Below are positions 30,062 to 37,851 of a stretch of 38,006 nucleotides of DNA, one piece after another. Position numbers and translations under genes: made by a program. Source of the stretch: an uncultured Clostridia bacterium (GTDB lineage: Bacteria > Bacillota > Clostridia > TANB77 > CAG-508); contig CALXZT010000005.1 in the NCBI GenBank assembly GCA_944393315.1, positions 1 to 38,006 on the forward strand. Reading direction: 5' to 3'. The notes under the pieces were generated by a model that did not search any database, was not told the origin of the DNA, and saw nothing but the letters and a program-made list of their open reading frames with translations. Every line of letters starts with the position of its first letter. Positions within the stretch are counted from its first letter, which is position 1.

Positions 30062-30889
30062 CTATATTCCCATCATTTCTCTTACAATTCTGTCGGATAA
30101 TCTTATTGTTCCTACTAAAACTAGCATATTGAAAATTAGTTCTCCTATATATTTCCATACCATATTAACTGCTTCAGCTCCTGCATCTACTACTGGTGGA
30201 GAAGTTGCAAATGCCGAAAATATAACACAAGCAAGTACAATTATTGCTCCTTCTAGACATACTGCCACATAACTTTTTAGAAAACTTTTACCTATATTTT
30301 GTGTTGTTTCACCTGCGAATGATGATAAAGGTATTGGAGCTATTGCTGTGTACATATATAATTTAAAAAATCTTCCATATACAGTAAGTATAAGAATAAA
30401 AGAAAGTACAGTAACAAAAAGACCTCCCAAAATTGTAACTGCCCATAAAGGAATACTTTCAAAAAATCCACAATCCTCAATGGCAGTTATTATTTCTTGA
30501 GGCAAAGTCATTGCACTCGCTTGAAAGGAACTTTTTGCCATGATAGTGCTAACAATTCCTTGTATTATTCTAAATACTGCTAACATTAATTCTAATCCAT
30601 AAGTAACAATTCCTTTTGCTATTGCAAATCGTAAAAATAATTTTACTGCTTGTTCTGGTCTTTTTAATTCTGAAAAATTAGTACAAGTTTTTACTACTCC
30701 AACTACAAAAAATAATACAAGCAATGCTAATCCTATTGCCTGTAGAGCTCCATTTATATTTACAATTATTTCCCATATAGTTCCATCTTTAAAGCTAGAA
30801 GGACTTTGTGTTACTAAAGTATATATTTCTGATAACTTTCCATTCCATGTATCTAGTGCATTTTGTAAATTTCCTACAATCCAGTTCAA
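30062..30889 (-). CDS. VirB6/TrbL-like polytopic channel protein
   Basis: A 275-residue membrane protein. Hydrophobic helices are at about 47-66 (LQAIGLALLVLFFVVGVV), 88-115, 150-175 (LWAVTILGGLFVTVLSFILI), 178-195, 210-230 and 245-265. The loop KLYMYTAIAPIPLSSFAGET between two helices is the conserved block of VirB6/TrbL-like proteins in Gram-positive ICEs. It starts at TTG 30889 with GGAGG 10 bases upstream. It sits between the Maff2 pilin-like gene and the 29052 gene, as in related elements. The predicted role is the inner-membrane part of the DNA path. Confidence 0.85.
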   Translation of the reverse strand: MNWIVGNLQNALDTWNGKLSEIYTLVTQSPSSFKDGTIWEIIVNINGALQAIGLALLVLFFVVGVVKTCTNFSELKRPEQAVKLFLRFAIAKGIVTYGLELMLAVFRIIQGIVSTIMAKSSFQASAMTLPQEIITAIEDCGFFESIPLWAVTILGGLFVTVLSFILILTVYGRFFKLYMYTAIAPIPLSSFAGETTQNIGKSFLKSYVAVCLEGAIIVLACVIFSAFATSPPVVDAGAEAVNMVWKYIGELIFNMLVLVGTIRLSDRIVREMMGI

Positions 30890-30926
30890 AATCTATACAC
30901 CTCCAATCATCTATATTCTTATAAAA

Positions 30927-30956
30927 AAGGACATATAAAAAAGTTTATATGTCCTT
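30927..30956 (-). terminator. Intrinsic terminator downstream of the Maff2 gene
   Basis: The arms 30927-30939 and 30944-30956 pair perfectly over 13 bases with a 4-base loop, followed on the minus strand by TTTTTTATAAG. It lies six bases after the Maff2 stop and before the VirB6-like gene. Confidence 0.8.
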
Positions 30957-30961
30957 ATATT

Positions 30962-31294
30962 TTAACCTCCTGTAATTAAGGTTAATATTTCTTTAGAAAA
31001 TGTAATTACAATCCCTCCTGCTAATGTCATTATTCCATTTGCCCTTTGTGTTGGATCGTGTGATTTTAAACTCATACCAACTTGTACTACTCCAAAGCCT
31101 AATATTATCATTCCAACTGCTCTTATTAAGCCAAATATAAAATCGGATAAATTGTTTATAACAGTAAGTGGGTCATCAGCTGCAAAAACATATAATTGTT
31201 GTGCAACATTCAGTGCTATAACATATCCTATAATTATTGCTCCTTTTTTTAACATATTTTTCATAAATTTTTTAACTTTATTTTGATTCTTCAT
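30962..31294 (-). CDS. Maff2-family (VirB2/TrbC-like) pilin-type protein
   Basis: A 110-residue small membrane protein. An N-terminal basic stretch and hydrophobic signal end at about 36 (IIIGYVIALNVAQQLYVFAA, with AFAADDP-like cleavage context). Then come two helices at about 51-70 and 90-106 (GLIRAVGMIILGFGVVQVGM, then NGIMTLAGGIVITFSKEILT). This is the Maff2 layout, analogous to TrbC/VirB2 subunits of conjugation channels. Strong terminators lie on each side (31350-31389 and 30927-30956), so the gene may be expressed at a different level from its neighbours, as befits a major subunit. The SD is a modest AAGGT. Confidence 0.85.
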   Translation of the reverse strand: MKNQNKVKKFMKNMLKKGAIIIGYVIALNVAQQLYVFAADDPLTVINNLSDFIFGLIRAVGMIILGFGVVQVGMSLKSHDPTQRANGIMTLAGGIVITFSKEILTLITGG

Positions 31295-31349
31295 AATTTA
31301 ATTACCTTCTTTCTTTATTTACATAATTTTTGTTTTTGGATACAAAAAA

Positions 31350-31389
31350 AGCCCAGAGTATTATTTTATTTTTTAATATACTCTGGGCT
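31350..31389 (-). terminator. Intrinsic terminator overlapping the end of virD4
   Basis: AGCCCAGAGTAT (31350-31361) and ATACTCTGGGCT (31378-31389) are perfect 12-base arms, the strongest G+C stem of the operon, followed on the minus strand by seven T residues. The upstream arm includes part of the virD4 stop codon, so ribosomes finishing virD4 could block folding. Confidence 0.85.
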
Positions 31390-33220
31390 ATTTTATTTGA
31401 CTATTAAATTCTATATCATCTTTATACATATTTTCTATATCCTCATTTGATAATATCTCTATATCTAATTCTTTTAAATTTATGTTTTCTATTTCTTTTG
31501 TATCTATTTGTAGATTATCAATATCAAATGTAAGAGTTCCTATTGCATTTTCAGTACCACCATGTATATATGGTGGTATATTTTTATTTCCAATAGGAGT
31601 ATATTCACTATTAAAATGCTCCTTTAGATTAAACTTAAAGTCTTTTATTGGTCTTTCTCCTCTAATAAATAATAAAGCAAAGTTATTATCTAATAATCTA
31701 ACTTCATCTGGAGTCAGCAATTCTCTACCTGCTATTTGGTCATTTTCTGAATAATTTCCATGTGTTCCAAAACTTCTACCATAAGAATTAGTATCTATTG
31801 TTTCTTTTCCTAGTAATTCGCTTACATATTTATGTGTACTTTGTTCATTTCCACCTAAATAAAGAAACTCATCGCAATTTCCTACTATTGACTCCCATTG
31901 TTTTTCAAATAAAGCTTTTAATTGTGCTAAATTTTGTAGAATTATAGAAACAGAAACTTCTCTTGACCTCATTACAGATAATATCTTATCAAAATCATCT
32001 GGTAAACTAACATTGGCAAATTCGTCCATCACAAAATGCACATGAACTGGTAAACTTCCTCCATATTTATAATCAGCTACATAAAATAATTGTTGAAATA
32101 GCTGTGTATATAGAATACTAACTAAAAAATTAAAAGAAGTATCATTATCTGGTATGATTGCAAATAATGCTACTTTCTTCTCTCCTAATGATGGCAAGTC
32201 TAATTCATCTGTTTGTGTTAGTTGTGCCATACTCTCTAAATTAAATTTTTCAAGTCTTGATGCTAAAGTTACTTGTATTGATTTTAAGGTTTTAGCTGAA
32301 CCAGAATGATATGCTCTATAATATTTTAATGCTATATGGTCAGGATTTTTAGTTTCTAATCTATTAAATAACATATCTAATGGACTTACATAATCATCAT
32401 CATCTTCTTTTACATCTCCTGCTCGAAGTAATTCCATAACCATTGTAAAATTCTGTTCTTCTTCAGGTGCTTCATATCTTAAATAAAATATTAATGCTAA
32501 AAGTAACATACTTGCTGCAGTATCCCAAAATGGATCATTTGTTGTACTTCCTTTTGGCGTAGTTGATTTAAACAAGTTAGTTGCTAACTTTTGAACATCA
32601 TTATCATTTTTAATATATACAAATGGATTATAACAATGTGATTTTTCCATATTGATTAAATCTAGTATTTTTATTTCATATCCATTTTTTTCGAGTAAAT
32701 AACCTGTATCTCTTAAAATTTCTCCTTTAGGATCTAATATTACATAAGATGATGAACATTGCATTACATTTGGCTTGCAATAACTAAATGTTTTACCTGC
32801 TCCAGAACCTCCTATAACCAAAACATTAACATTTCTTCTATGTTTTTTTCCATTTAAACCAATAGAAACATTTTTCGTTAGTATTTTGTTATAATTATTA
32901 GGTTGCTTATATTTTTTATTTATTTTTCCTGCATCCCCCCACTTTGCAGAACCATTTTCTTCTCTCCTTCTATAGTTTTTTCTAGTAGATTCATATAATA
33001 AAATGCATAATATATAAATTAGCAAAAAAATAAAAACAGTTTTTATACTATTCGCTGTAAAAATTATTTTAAAAGGATTACTGAATGCTAAACTGCCATT
33101 TTTTATTATATTTACTAATCCACCATCTATATATGGTGCTATAAGGAGAGAAATCCATATAATTGGTATTATTCCAATTATATAAAATATTTTAGCAACT
33201 TTTTTCTCATCTTGTCTCAA
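31388..33220 (-). CDS. virD4: VirD4/TraG-type IV coupling ATPase
   Basis: A 610-residue coupling protein that brings the relaxase-DNA complex to the channel. Two N-terminal membrane helices lie at about 12-30 and 60-77 (IIGIIPIIWISLLIAPYI and VFIFLLIYILCILLYE). The Walker A is VIGGSGAGKT at about 135-144, Walker B is VHFVMDEFANV, and the C-terminal GNCDEFLYLGGNEQSTHKYV block is typical for TraG/VirD4. It starts at TTG 33220 and overlaps the 70-residue gene before it by 14 bases. Full length. It follows pcfB and the relaxase, as in the Tn1549 order. Confidence 0.93.
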   Translation of the reverse strand: MRQDEKKVAKIFYIIGIIPIIWISLLIAPYIDGGLVNIIKNGSLAFSNPFKIIFTANSIKTVFIFLLIYILCILLYESTRKNYRRREENGSAKWGDAGKINKKYKQPNNYNKILTKNVSIGLNGKKHRRNVNVLVIGGSGAGKTFSYCKPNVMQCSSSYVILDPKGEILRDTGYLLEKNGYEIKILDLINMEKSHCYNPFVYIKNDNDVQKLATNLFKSTTPKGSTTNDPFWDTAASMLLLALIFYLRYEAPEEEQNFTMVMELLRAGDVKEDDDDYVSPLDMLFNRLETKNPDHIALKYYRAYHSGSAKTLKSIQVTLASRLEKFNLESMAQLTQTDELDLPSLGEKKVALFAIIPDNDTSFNFLVSILYTQLFQQLFYVADYKYGGSLPVHVHFVMDEFANVSLPDDFDKILSVMRSREVSVSIILQNLAQLKALFEKQWESIVGNCDEFLYLGGNEQSTHKYVSELLGKETIDTNSYGRSFGTHGNYSENDQIAGRELLTPDEVRLLDNNFALLFIRGERPIKDFKFNLKEHFNSEYTPIGNKNIPPYIHGGTENAIGTLTFDIDNLQIDTKEIENINLKELDIEILSNEDIENMYKDDIEFNSQIK

Positions 33221-33419
33221 GTGTGTATTTTCCTTTTGTATTTTTATTTAGTGATAAAGATTTTTTATTTATAGGGGTATTTAACAGATTTATTATTAAT
33301 CTGTCTATAATTTCTGTATCAATATTTTGTTGCAATTTTGTATTTCTAAACTCATTTAATGCATTTAACATTAATTTATAATCATATTTATCTAATATTA
33401 TTGTTCTTGTTTCTTCCAC
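33207..33419 (-). CDS. Small hypothetical protein between pcfB and virD4
   Basis: A 70-residue protein starting at GTG 33419 with AGGAGG 8 bases upstream. MEETRTIILDKYDYKLMLNA begins a helical N-terminal part (NALNEFRNTKLQQNIDTEII), and the tail is basic (SLNKNTKGKYTLETR). It lies 12 bases after pcfB and overlaps virD4 by 14, so it is a real member of the operon. Small genes at this place are usual in clostridial ICEs, but I do not recognise a family. Confidence 0.65.
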   Translation of the reverse strand: MEETRTIILDKYDYKLMLNALNEFRNTKLQQNIDTEIIDRLIINLLNTPINKKSLSLNKNTKGKYTLETR

Positions 33420-33431
33420 TTAAAAATCCTC

Positions 33432-34205
33432 CTATCTATTTAATCTTGTTTTAGACTTTGTTTTCTTTGACTTATTTGATTTACCTTTTGTTTTACTTCT
33501 CTCTTTAGATTTAGAATTATCTAACTTTTCAGCCTCAATTTTTAATTCTGCAAGTTCTTTCTTTACAGAAGGCTTATTTGCTCCTTTAGAAACCCCTTCT
33601 TGCATCTTTGAAGTCTTTGAGGAAGGCTTTGACAGAGGGCTTTTTTCTGTCTTTGCCACATTGAAATTTTCTTGAGTATTTTGCTCTTTTTGTATAGGTT
33701 TATCTGCAAGTACTTCTGCTAATTGTTCCTCTTTAGATTTCTCTTGTATTCCTTGTTCTTTTCTCATTGTTTCTTTATCTTCAATAGATTTGCTAGTTAC
33801 TGTTTCTAATTTTGCAGTATCTACTGTTGTTAATTTGAACTTTTCTACTATTCTATTTATTCTTGCAGCGTCTTCATCTTTAACAAGAATATCTACCATT
33901 TCATCTTCCTGTTTACTATTCTTATCTTTTAATGCACAATATGTAATACCATAATTTTTAGCTTCTCTTGCAAAAGTCTTTAAATCTTCTCTACTTACTG
34001 TAAATATTTTTAATGGTTTTCCAGCTTGTAGCATTCTAGTTAATCTCATCTTTCCTCTAGTTTGATTTTTATTTTTGTCTTTCATTATAGTATAAAGCAT
34101 TGCTGCAATATTCTTCGCTCCACTTCCTGTTAATTTTGCTATTACTTCAAATCCTTCTAAACTTAATCTTACAACTTGTTCTGATGCATCTCCATTTACA
34201 CTCAT
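33432..34205 (-). CDS. PcfB/DUF3801-family relaxosome or coupling partner
   Basis: A 257-residue protein. The N-terminal 130 residues match PcfB/DUF3801 (VVRLSLEGFEVIAKLTGSGA, AAMLYTIMKDKNKNQTRGKM and FAREAKNYGITYCALKDKN), a family seen beside relaxases in Gram-positive conjugation. From about 150 the chain is low-complexity and charged (EEQLAEVLADKPIQKEQNTQ, then many Lys/Ser), likely disordered. In Enterococcus pCF10, PcfB-type proteins bind both relaxase and coupling protein, and here the gene lies between the two. AAGGAG precedes its ATG. Confidence 0.85.
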   Translation of the reverse strand: MSVNGDASEQVVRLSLEGFEVIAKLTGSGAKNIAAMLYTIMKDKNKNQTRGKMRLTRMLQAGKPLKIFTVSREDLKTFAREAKNYGITYCALKDKNSKQEDEMVDILVKDEDAARINRIVEKFKLTTVDTAKLETVTSKSIEDKETMRKEQGIQEKSKEEQLAEVLADKPIQKEQNTQENFNVAKTEKSPLSKPSSKTSKMQEGVSKGANKPSVKKELAELKIEAEKLDNSKSKERSKTKGKSNKSKKTKSKTRLNR

Positions 34206-34208
34206 AAA

Positions 34209-35603
34209 TTATTGCTCCTTTCCCTTTTTCATTCTTTCTTTTTTCTTTTCTTTTGTTTCTTTTTCAAGTTCCTCTTGCTTATCTAGTTCTTCTAAATTAT
34301 TTTCTATCTTTGGTACTCTAGTTTTAATATCTTCACACATTTCCACCTTCTTTCTTAATTTGATTATTTTATCATTTAAAGATGAAATTTCTTCTGCAAT
34401 TCTATGCATTTCGATTTCATCTTTTGATAACTTTCTTTTTGCCCATAATCTTTCTCTTTGGCTTAATAATTCATTTATTTTATAATTAATTTCATCTTTA
34501 TAATTTAATAAATCATCTAAAGTTTTTATTTTATTTTGATATAAAAATCTTGCTTCATTTGAAAGTTGTTCCATTCTTGAAACATCTGCTCTAATACTTG
34601 CAGGTAACTTTTGTTGTGGTACATTATTAGGAAACACTTTTAGTAAATAGCAATAATGATAATATAAAGCAATAAATCCTTTTGCTTTGGCTCTTTTATG
34701 CCTTTTTGCAAAAGGATATTGTACCTTTCTATAATTATAAACATTTTCTATAAAAGGAACTCGAACTGCTTGTTCTTCTAATATTCTTCTTTTTATATTA
34801 TCTATTGAATAATTTTCTCCATATCTTCTTTCAACTCGTATATTCCTCTTATATGGTTCTTTTCTAATACTTATTTTATTTGCTCTAAAAGTTATTTCAT
34901 AATCTAATTTTTTCATTAAAAATAAAAAATCATCATAAGAATATGCTTGTCTAATTGCTAAATCTAAATCTCTTTTTGCATTATTAGAATAGTTATCATT
35001 GTATAAAGATTTTTTATAAAAATTTTCATAATTTAATTTCTTTTTTGTTAGCTTTTCTTCTAATGTACTTAATCCATTTTCTTTACAAATTTCATCTGAC
35101 ACATGCCTTATTCTTGAATATGTTGTATGATTATCATAATACTTTAAACCATCTTTAAATGATACGGAATTTATCACAAAATGATTATGAATATGTTCAG
35201 TATTTAAATGAGTTGTTACAATTACTTGAAATCTATCTCCCCATATTTCAGTAGCAAGTTCTACTCCAATTTTATGAGCAAGTTCTGGTGAAACTTTTTC
35301 TTTAAATGATTGATACGCATGAAATCCTAATATGCCATCATTTTTATTATAAAAATCTTTTACATTTTTCATTTCTTCATAAGCTGATTTTCCTTCACAA
35401 TTAATTCCTGTAATATAAAATTGTTTTTCTGTTTTATCAAAGTTCATAGCATAATTAATTACATCTCTTAAATCATTAACAATCATTTGATAATTACTTT
35501 TATCATTTTTAAATTCAATATTTTCTGTTTTATTTTTGTCTTTAGCATAATCTACTACATGATCTAATCTTTTTACAATTTTCCATATTCTTGTTGTTGC
35601 CAA
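34209..35603 (-). CDS. MOBP-type relaxase
   Basis: A 464-residue relaxase that nicks oriT and pilots the strand into the recipient. The nickase domain is at about 1-160: MATTRIWKIVKRLDHVVDYA then the histidine triad in VTTHLNTEHIHNHFVINSVS (His near 132, 137 and 139-141). The likely tyrosine nucleophile is an early one such as Y19. Towards the end is a coiled coil (NDKIIKLRKKVEMCEDIKTR). I chose TTG 35603, giving MATTRIW as in related proteins, 10 bases from GGAG, rather than TTG 35609, only 4 bases away. It follows MobC closely and precedes PcfB. Candidate oriT at 35965-36040 lies upstream of MobC. Confidence 0.88.
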   Translation of the reverse strand: MATTRIWKIVKRLDHVVDYAKDKNKTENIEFKNDKSNYQMIVNDLRDVINYAMNFDKTEKQFYITGINCEGKSAYEEMKNVKDFYNKNDGILGFHAYQSFKEKVSPELAHKIGVELATEIWGDRFQVIVTTHLNTEHIHNHFVINSVSFKDGLKYYDNHTTYSRIRHVSDEICKENGLSTLEEKLTKKKLNYENFYKKSLYNDNYSNNAKRDLDLAIRQAYSYDDFLFLMKKLDYEITFRANKISIRKEPYKRNIRVERRYGENYSIDNIKRRILEEQAVRVPFIENVYNYRKVQYPFAKRHKRAKAKGFIALYYHYCYLLKVFPNNVPQQKLPASIRADVSRMEQLSNEARFLYQNKIKTLDDLLNYKDEINYKINELLSQRERLWAKRKLSKDEIEMHRIAEEISSLNDKIIKLRKKVEMCEDIKTRVPKIENNLEELDKQEELEKETKEKKKERMKKGKEQ

Positions 35604-35619
35604 TTGCAAATTTCTCCTT

Positions 35620-35931
35620 TCATAGATATTTTTCTTTTAGTCTTTTTACTATAGTAAATAAATAATCTGCTTCTTGTTCATAACGATTTTTATCAAATTC
35701 TCCAAGACCATTTACATTATGAGCTATTTGATTTATATTAACTCCTATTCTCGACAGTTCATTTAAAATTTTCAAGAAATCATGGTCAGGTTTTTCCTTT
35801 ATTTCTTTGTCAATTATAAGTTTTCTAATATAATCTGAAATATTATTATCACTTTTATCTATATCATTTAATAATTTTTCATACTCAATATCATTAAGTC
35901 TTACTTGTATTCTAATATTTCTTTTTCTCAT
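35620..35931 (-). CDS. mobC: MobC-like relaxosome accessory protein
   Basis: A 103-residue protein. RHH-type N-terminus: RKRNIRIQVRLNDIEYEKLL, then NDIDKSDNNISDYIRKLIID. The C-terminal MobC motif is NELSRIGVNINQIAHNVNGL. It would bind oriT and help strand opening for the relaxase. ATG 35931-35929 with AAAGGATGATGAG upstream was chosen; the longer frame upstream runs through the oriT palindromes and is rejected. The relaxase starts 16 bases downstream, so the two are one unit. Confidence 0.85.
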   Translation of the reverse strand: MRKRNIRIQVRLNDIEYEKLLNDIDKSDNNISDYIRKLIIDKEIKEKPDHDFLKILNELSRIGVNINQIAHNVNGLGEFDKNRYEQEADYLFTIVKRLKEKYL

Positions 35932-35964
35932 CTCATCATCCTTTCTTAAAATAAATTGGGGATT

Positions 35965-36040
35965 GGGGCAAAGCCCCATTATATAGAATTTGGAGATTCC
36001 GATTTTTCGGTCTCCCAAATTCAGTGCTTGCTAGGACAAG
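35965..36040. other. Candidate origin of transfer (oriT)
   Basis: The 140 bases between MobC and the Toprim gene have locally high G+C and carry two nested or adjacent inverted repeats. GGGGC/GCCCC with a 3-base loop is at 35965-35977. An imperfect one of about 16 bp, GAATTTGG...CCAAATTC with CCGA/TCGG inside, is at 35986-36022. CTTG/CAAG arms frame TAGGA near 36028-36040. Palindromes directly upstream of mobC-relaxase are typical of MOBP oriT regions. The nic site is not assigned. Confidence 0.6.
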
Positions 36041-36077
36041 AAATTCATTTTTACAAAATTTTTTTGTACCTTTAATT

Positions 36078-37052
36078 TTACCTATTTTGTACTTTTTGAT
36101 ATTTATATTGTTCAATTTCTTGTCTTTTTTTTAGTCCTAATTTATAACATAAATAATCATTTATGTCCTTACCATAAGGAGCAGGTATGTCATAAACATT
36201 GTACTTACTTAATGCAATAATCATTGCCTCTGTTGCTTCTCTTCCTGCTCTATCATTATCAAAATGTAATACTATATCTTGTACATTTTTATATTTATTC
36301 AAGTAATTTTGTAATGCTATTGGTACTTTACTTTGTTCTATATTTGAACTTGGTTGATACACTCCTGCAAGTGCAATAAGATTATGATTTTTATAATCAT
36401 ATCCTTTTATTTTAAGCATTGTTGCATAAGATAATAGATCTATTGCACTTTCAAAAATATGTATAGTATTGTTTTTTATATTGCTTAACATTCTAAAAGA
36501 GAACTCTTTTGAACTACCTTTTGCATCTCTCATTATTCTTTTATTATTTGTACTTCTACATCCTGCATACTTAATATTTCCATCATTATCGTATCCTAAA
36601 AAAACAATATTGTTTGTTTTATCTTCTTGATAAATCAACTTTTTATCAACACATTCTTGTATTATTTCTTCATCAATACCACGATTTTTAAGGTAATCAA
36701 TAGCCTGTTTATTTGTATTTGCTTTAATGGGAATAACAATTTTTCTTTTCTCTTTCAGTTCTTCTTTTGGTACAACATATTTTACTATTTCCATATTTAA
36801 AATACTTTTTACTGCCTCTTGTAGTGACATTTTTTCCACTTTCATAAGATAATCAAGTGCTGTTTTTCCTCCCTCATTTGTTGAAAATCTATGCCATAAT
36901 CCATTACTTATAATGACACTATCATGTGTCTTTAATGAGTAAGTACCTATACCTTTTTTCACTAATTCACTTGGATTATAATTCATAAAATAAGTCAATA
37001 AATCAACTTCTTTTGCTTTTTTTACTAACTCTTTTGGTACATATTTTGACAT
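36078..37052 (-). CDS. Toprim-domain (DUF3991) primase-like protein
   Basis: A 324-residue protein. The N-terminal part is DUF3991-like (WHRFSTNEGGKTALDYLMKV), and the C-terminal half is Toprim: IHIFESAIDLLSYATMLKIK with the acidic Glu, then VLHFDNDRAGREATEAMIIA with the DxD-like Asp pair, metal ligands for nucleotidyl transfer. Such proteins are usual in ICEs and are thought to prime the transferred strand or act in nucleic acid repair. ATG 37052 with GGAGG 6 bases upstream was chosen over an ATG at 37076 before it. It lies upstream of oriT and MobC. Confidence 0.82.
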   Translation of the reverse strand: MSKYVPKELVKKAKEVDLLTYFMNYNPSELVKKGIGTYSLKTHDSVIISNGLWHRFSTNEGGKTALDYLMKVEKMSLQEAVKSILNMEIVKYVVPKEELKEKRKIVIPIKANTNKQAIDYLKNRGIDEEIIQECVDKKLIYQEDKTNNIVFLGYDNDGNIKYAGCRSTNNKRIMRDAKGSSKEFSFRMLSNIKNNTIHIFESAIDLLSYATMLKIKGYDYKNHNLIALAGVYQPSSNIEQSKVPIALQNYLNKYKNVQDIVLHFDNDRAGREATEAMIIALSKYNVYDIPAPYGKDINDYLCYKLGLKKRQEIEQYKYQKVQNR

Positions 37053-37062
37053 ATTGCACCTC

Positions 37063-37398
37063 CTATCTTGCATCATTTTTTGTTTTTACTTTTTCTTTTT
37101 TATAATTTTCAGTAATTATACCTAATGACTTATCAACAGAATAATTAATATGTTCTCTCATATTTCCATCAAAACTTAACCAATCATCATACATTTCATC
37201 TAGTACATTATCTCTTGATAAAAGTGCTTTTATTTCTGTTTTAGATAACTGATGATCGTACATAATACTATCAATTATTTCCTGCTTTGCTGTCAATTCA
37301 TAAGCTCTATCTATTGCATAATCAGTACCTTTTTCTTTTATATTATCTTTGAAATCTTTTAATTCTTTTTCTAATTTCTTATATAATTTTTCTTCCAT
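37063..37398 (-). CDS. DUF3848-like protein
   Basis: A 111-residue helical, acidic protein: MEEKLYKKLEKELKDFKDNI, then GTDYAIDRAYELTAKQEIID, LSKTEIKALLSRDNVLDEMY and DDWLSFDGNMREHINYSVDK. The pattern of LYKKL, AYELTAKQEI and LL.RDNVLDEMYDDW matches the DUF3848 family found in Tn1549-type elements. AAAGGAG precedes the ATG. It lies 11 bases before the Toprim gene. No catalytic residues; function unknown. Confidence 0.7.
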   Translation of the reverse strand: MEEKLYKKLEKELKDFKDNIKEKGTDYAIDRAYELTAKQEIIDSIMYDHQLSKTEIKALLSRDNVLDEMYDDWLSFDGNMREHINYSVDKSLGIITENYKKEKVKTKNDAR

Positions 37399-37428
37399 TT
37401 TTTCTCCTTTCTTATATTTTATATAATT

Positions 37429-37776
37429 TTAATCATTATATGGTACAACATTCTTTCTCATATAATTTATATAAGAGTCATCTATTCTGGAATAATTTTT
37501 TTCCTGTGTATAATATTCATTATCGTAACCATTACAATATTTTTCTACAATTTTATTCTGTATTCTTTTAACTTTTTTTTCACTTATCACATTTTTATTA
37601 GAATCAAGTTCACTTTCTTGAAGTTCTAATTGTAAGCTTATTCTTTCATTTTTGTATTTTCTCAATTCAATTTTTTTCTTTTTATATTCAAGTTCTAAAT
37701 CTTCTAATTCTTTATTAGATGATGCAATTTTCATATTTAATTTTCCTATTTGTTCTAATAATTCTTTTTTTTGCAT
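37429..37776 (-). CDS. Coiled-coil hypothetical protein
   Basis: A 115-residue protein whose first 60 residues form a strong heptad coiled coil (LLEQIGKLNMKIASSNKELE, then DLELEYKKKKIELRKYKNER). The C-terminal half is Tyr/Asn-rich (YCNGYDNEYYTQEKNYSRID). AAAGGAG lies about 12 bases before the ATG. It is separated from the gene at the right edge by an intrinsic terminator, so a promoter should lie near 37780-37800, but I could not pick one with confidence. No family recognised. Confidence 0.6.
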   Translation of the reverse strand: MQKKELLEQIGKLNMKIASSNKELEDLELEYKKKKIELRKYKNERISLQLELQESELDSNKNVISEKKVKRIQNKIVEKYCNGYDNEYYTQEKNYSRIDDSYINYMRKNVVPYND

Positions 37777-37805
37777 AATATCATCACTCCTTTTCTAACA
37801 AAAAA

Positions 37806-37833
37806 AGAAGTAAATCATATTCGACTTACTTCT
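37806..37833 (-). terminator. Intrinsic terminator between edge gene and transfer operon
   Basis: AGAAGTAA (37806-37813) and TTACTTCT (37826-37833), extended with one G-U pair to about 11 bp around a 6-base loop, followed on the minus strand by a run of seven T residues. Confidence 0.75.
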
Positions 37834-37851
37834 ATATTTTGTTCTATTTAA

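Noticed and set aside
30048..30158. N-terminal extension of the 331-residue transfer protein
   Set aside because: It overlaps the VirB6-like gene in another frame and lacks an RBS; the later ATG has GGAGG.
35932..36018. N-terminal extension of MobC (MGDRKIGISKF...)
   Set aside because: It is the translation of the oriT palindromes; AAAGGATGATGAG and family alignment support the later ATG.
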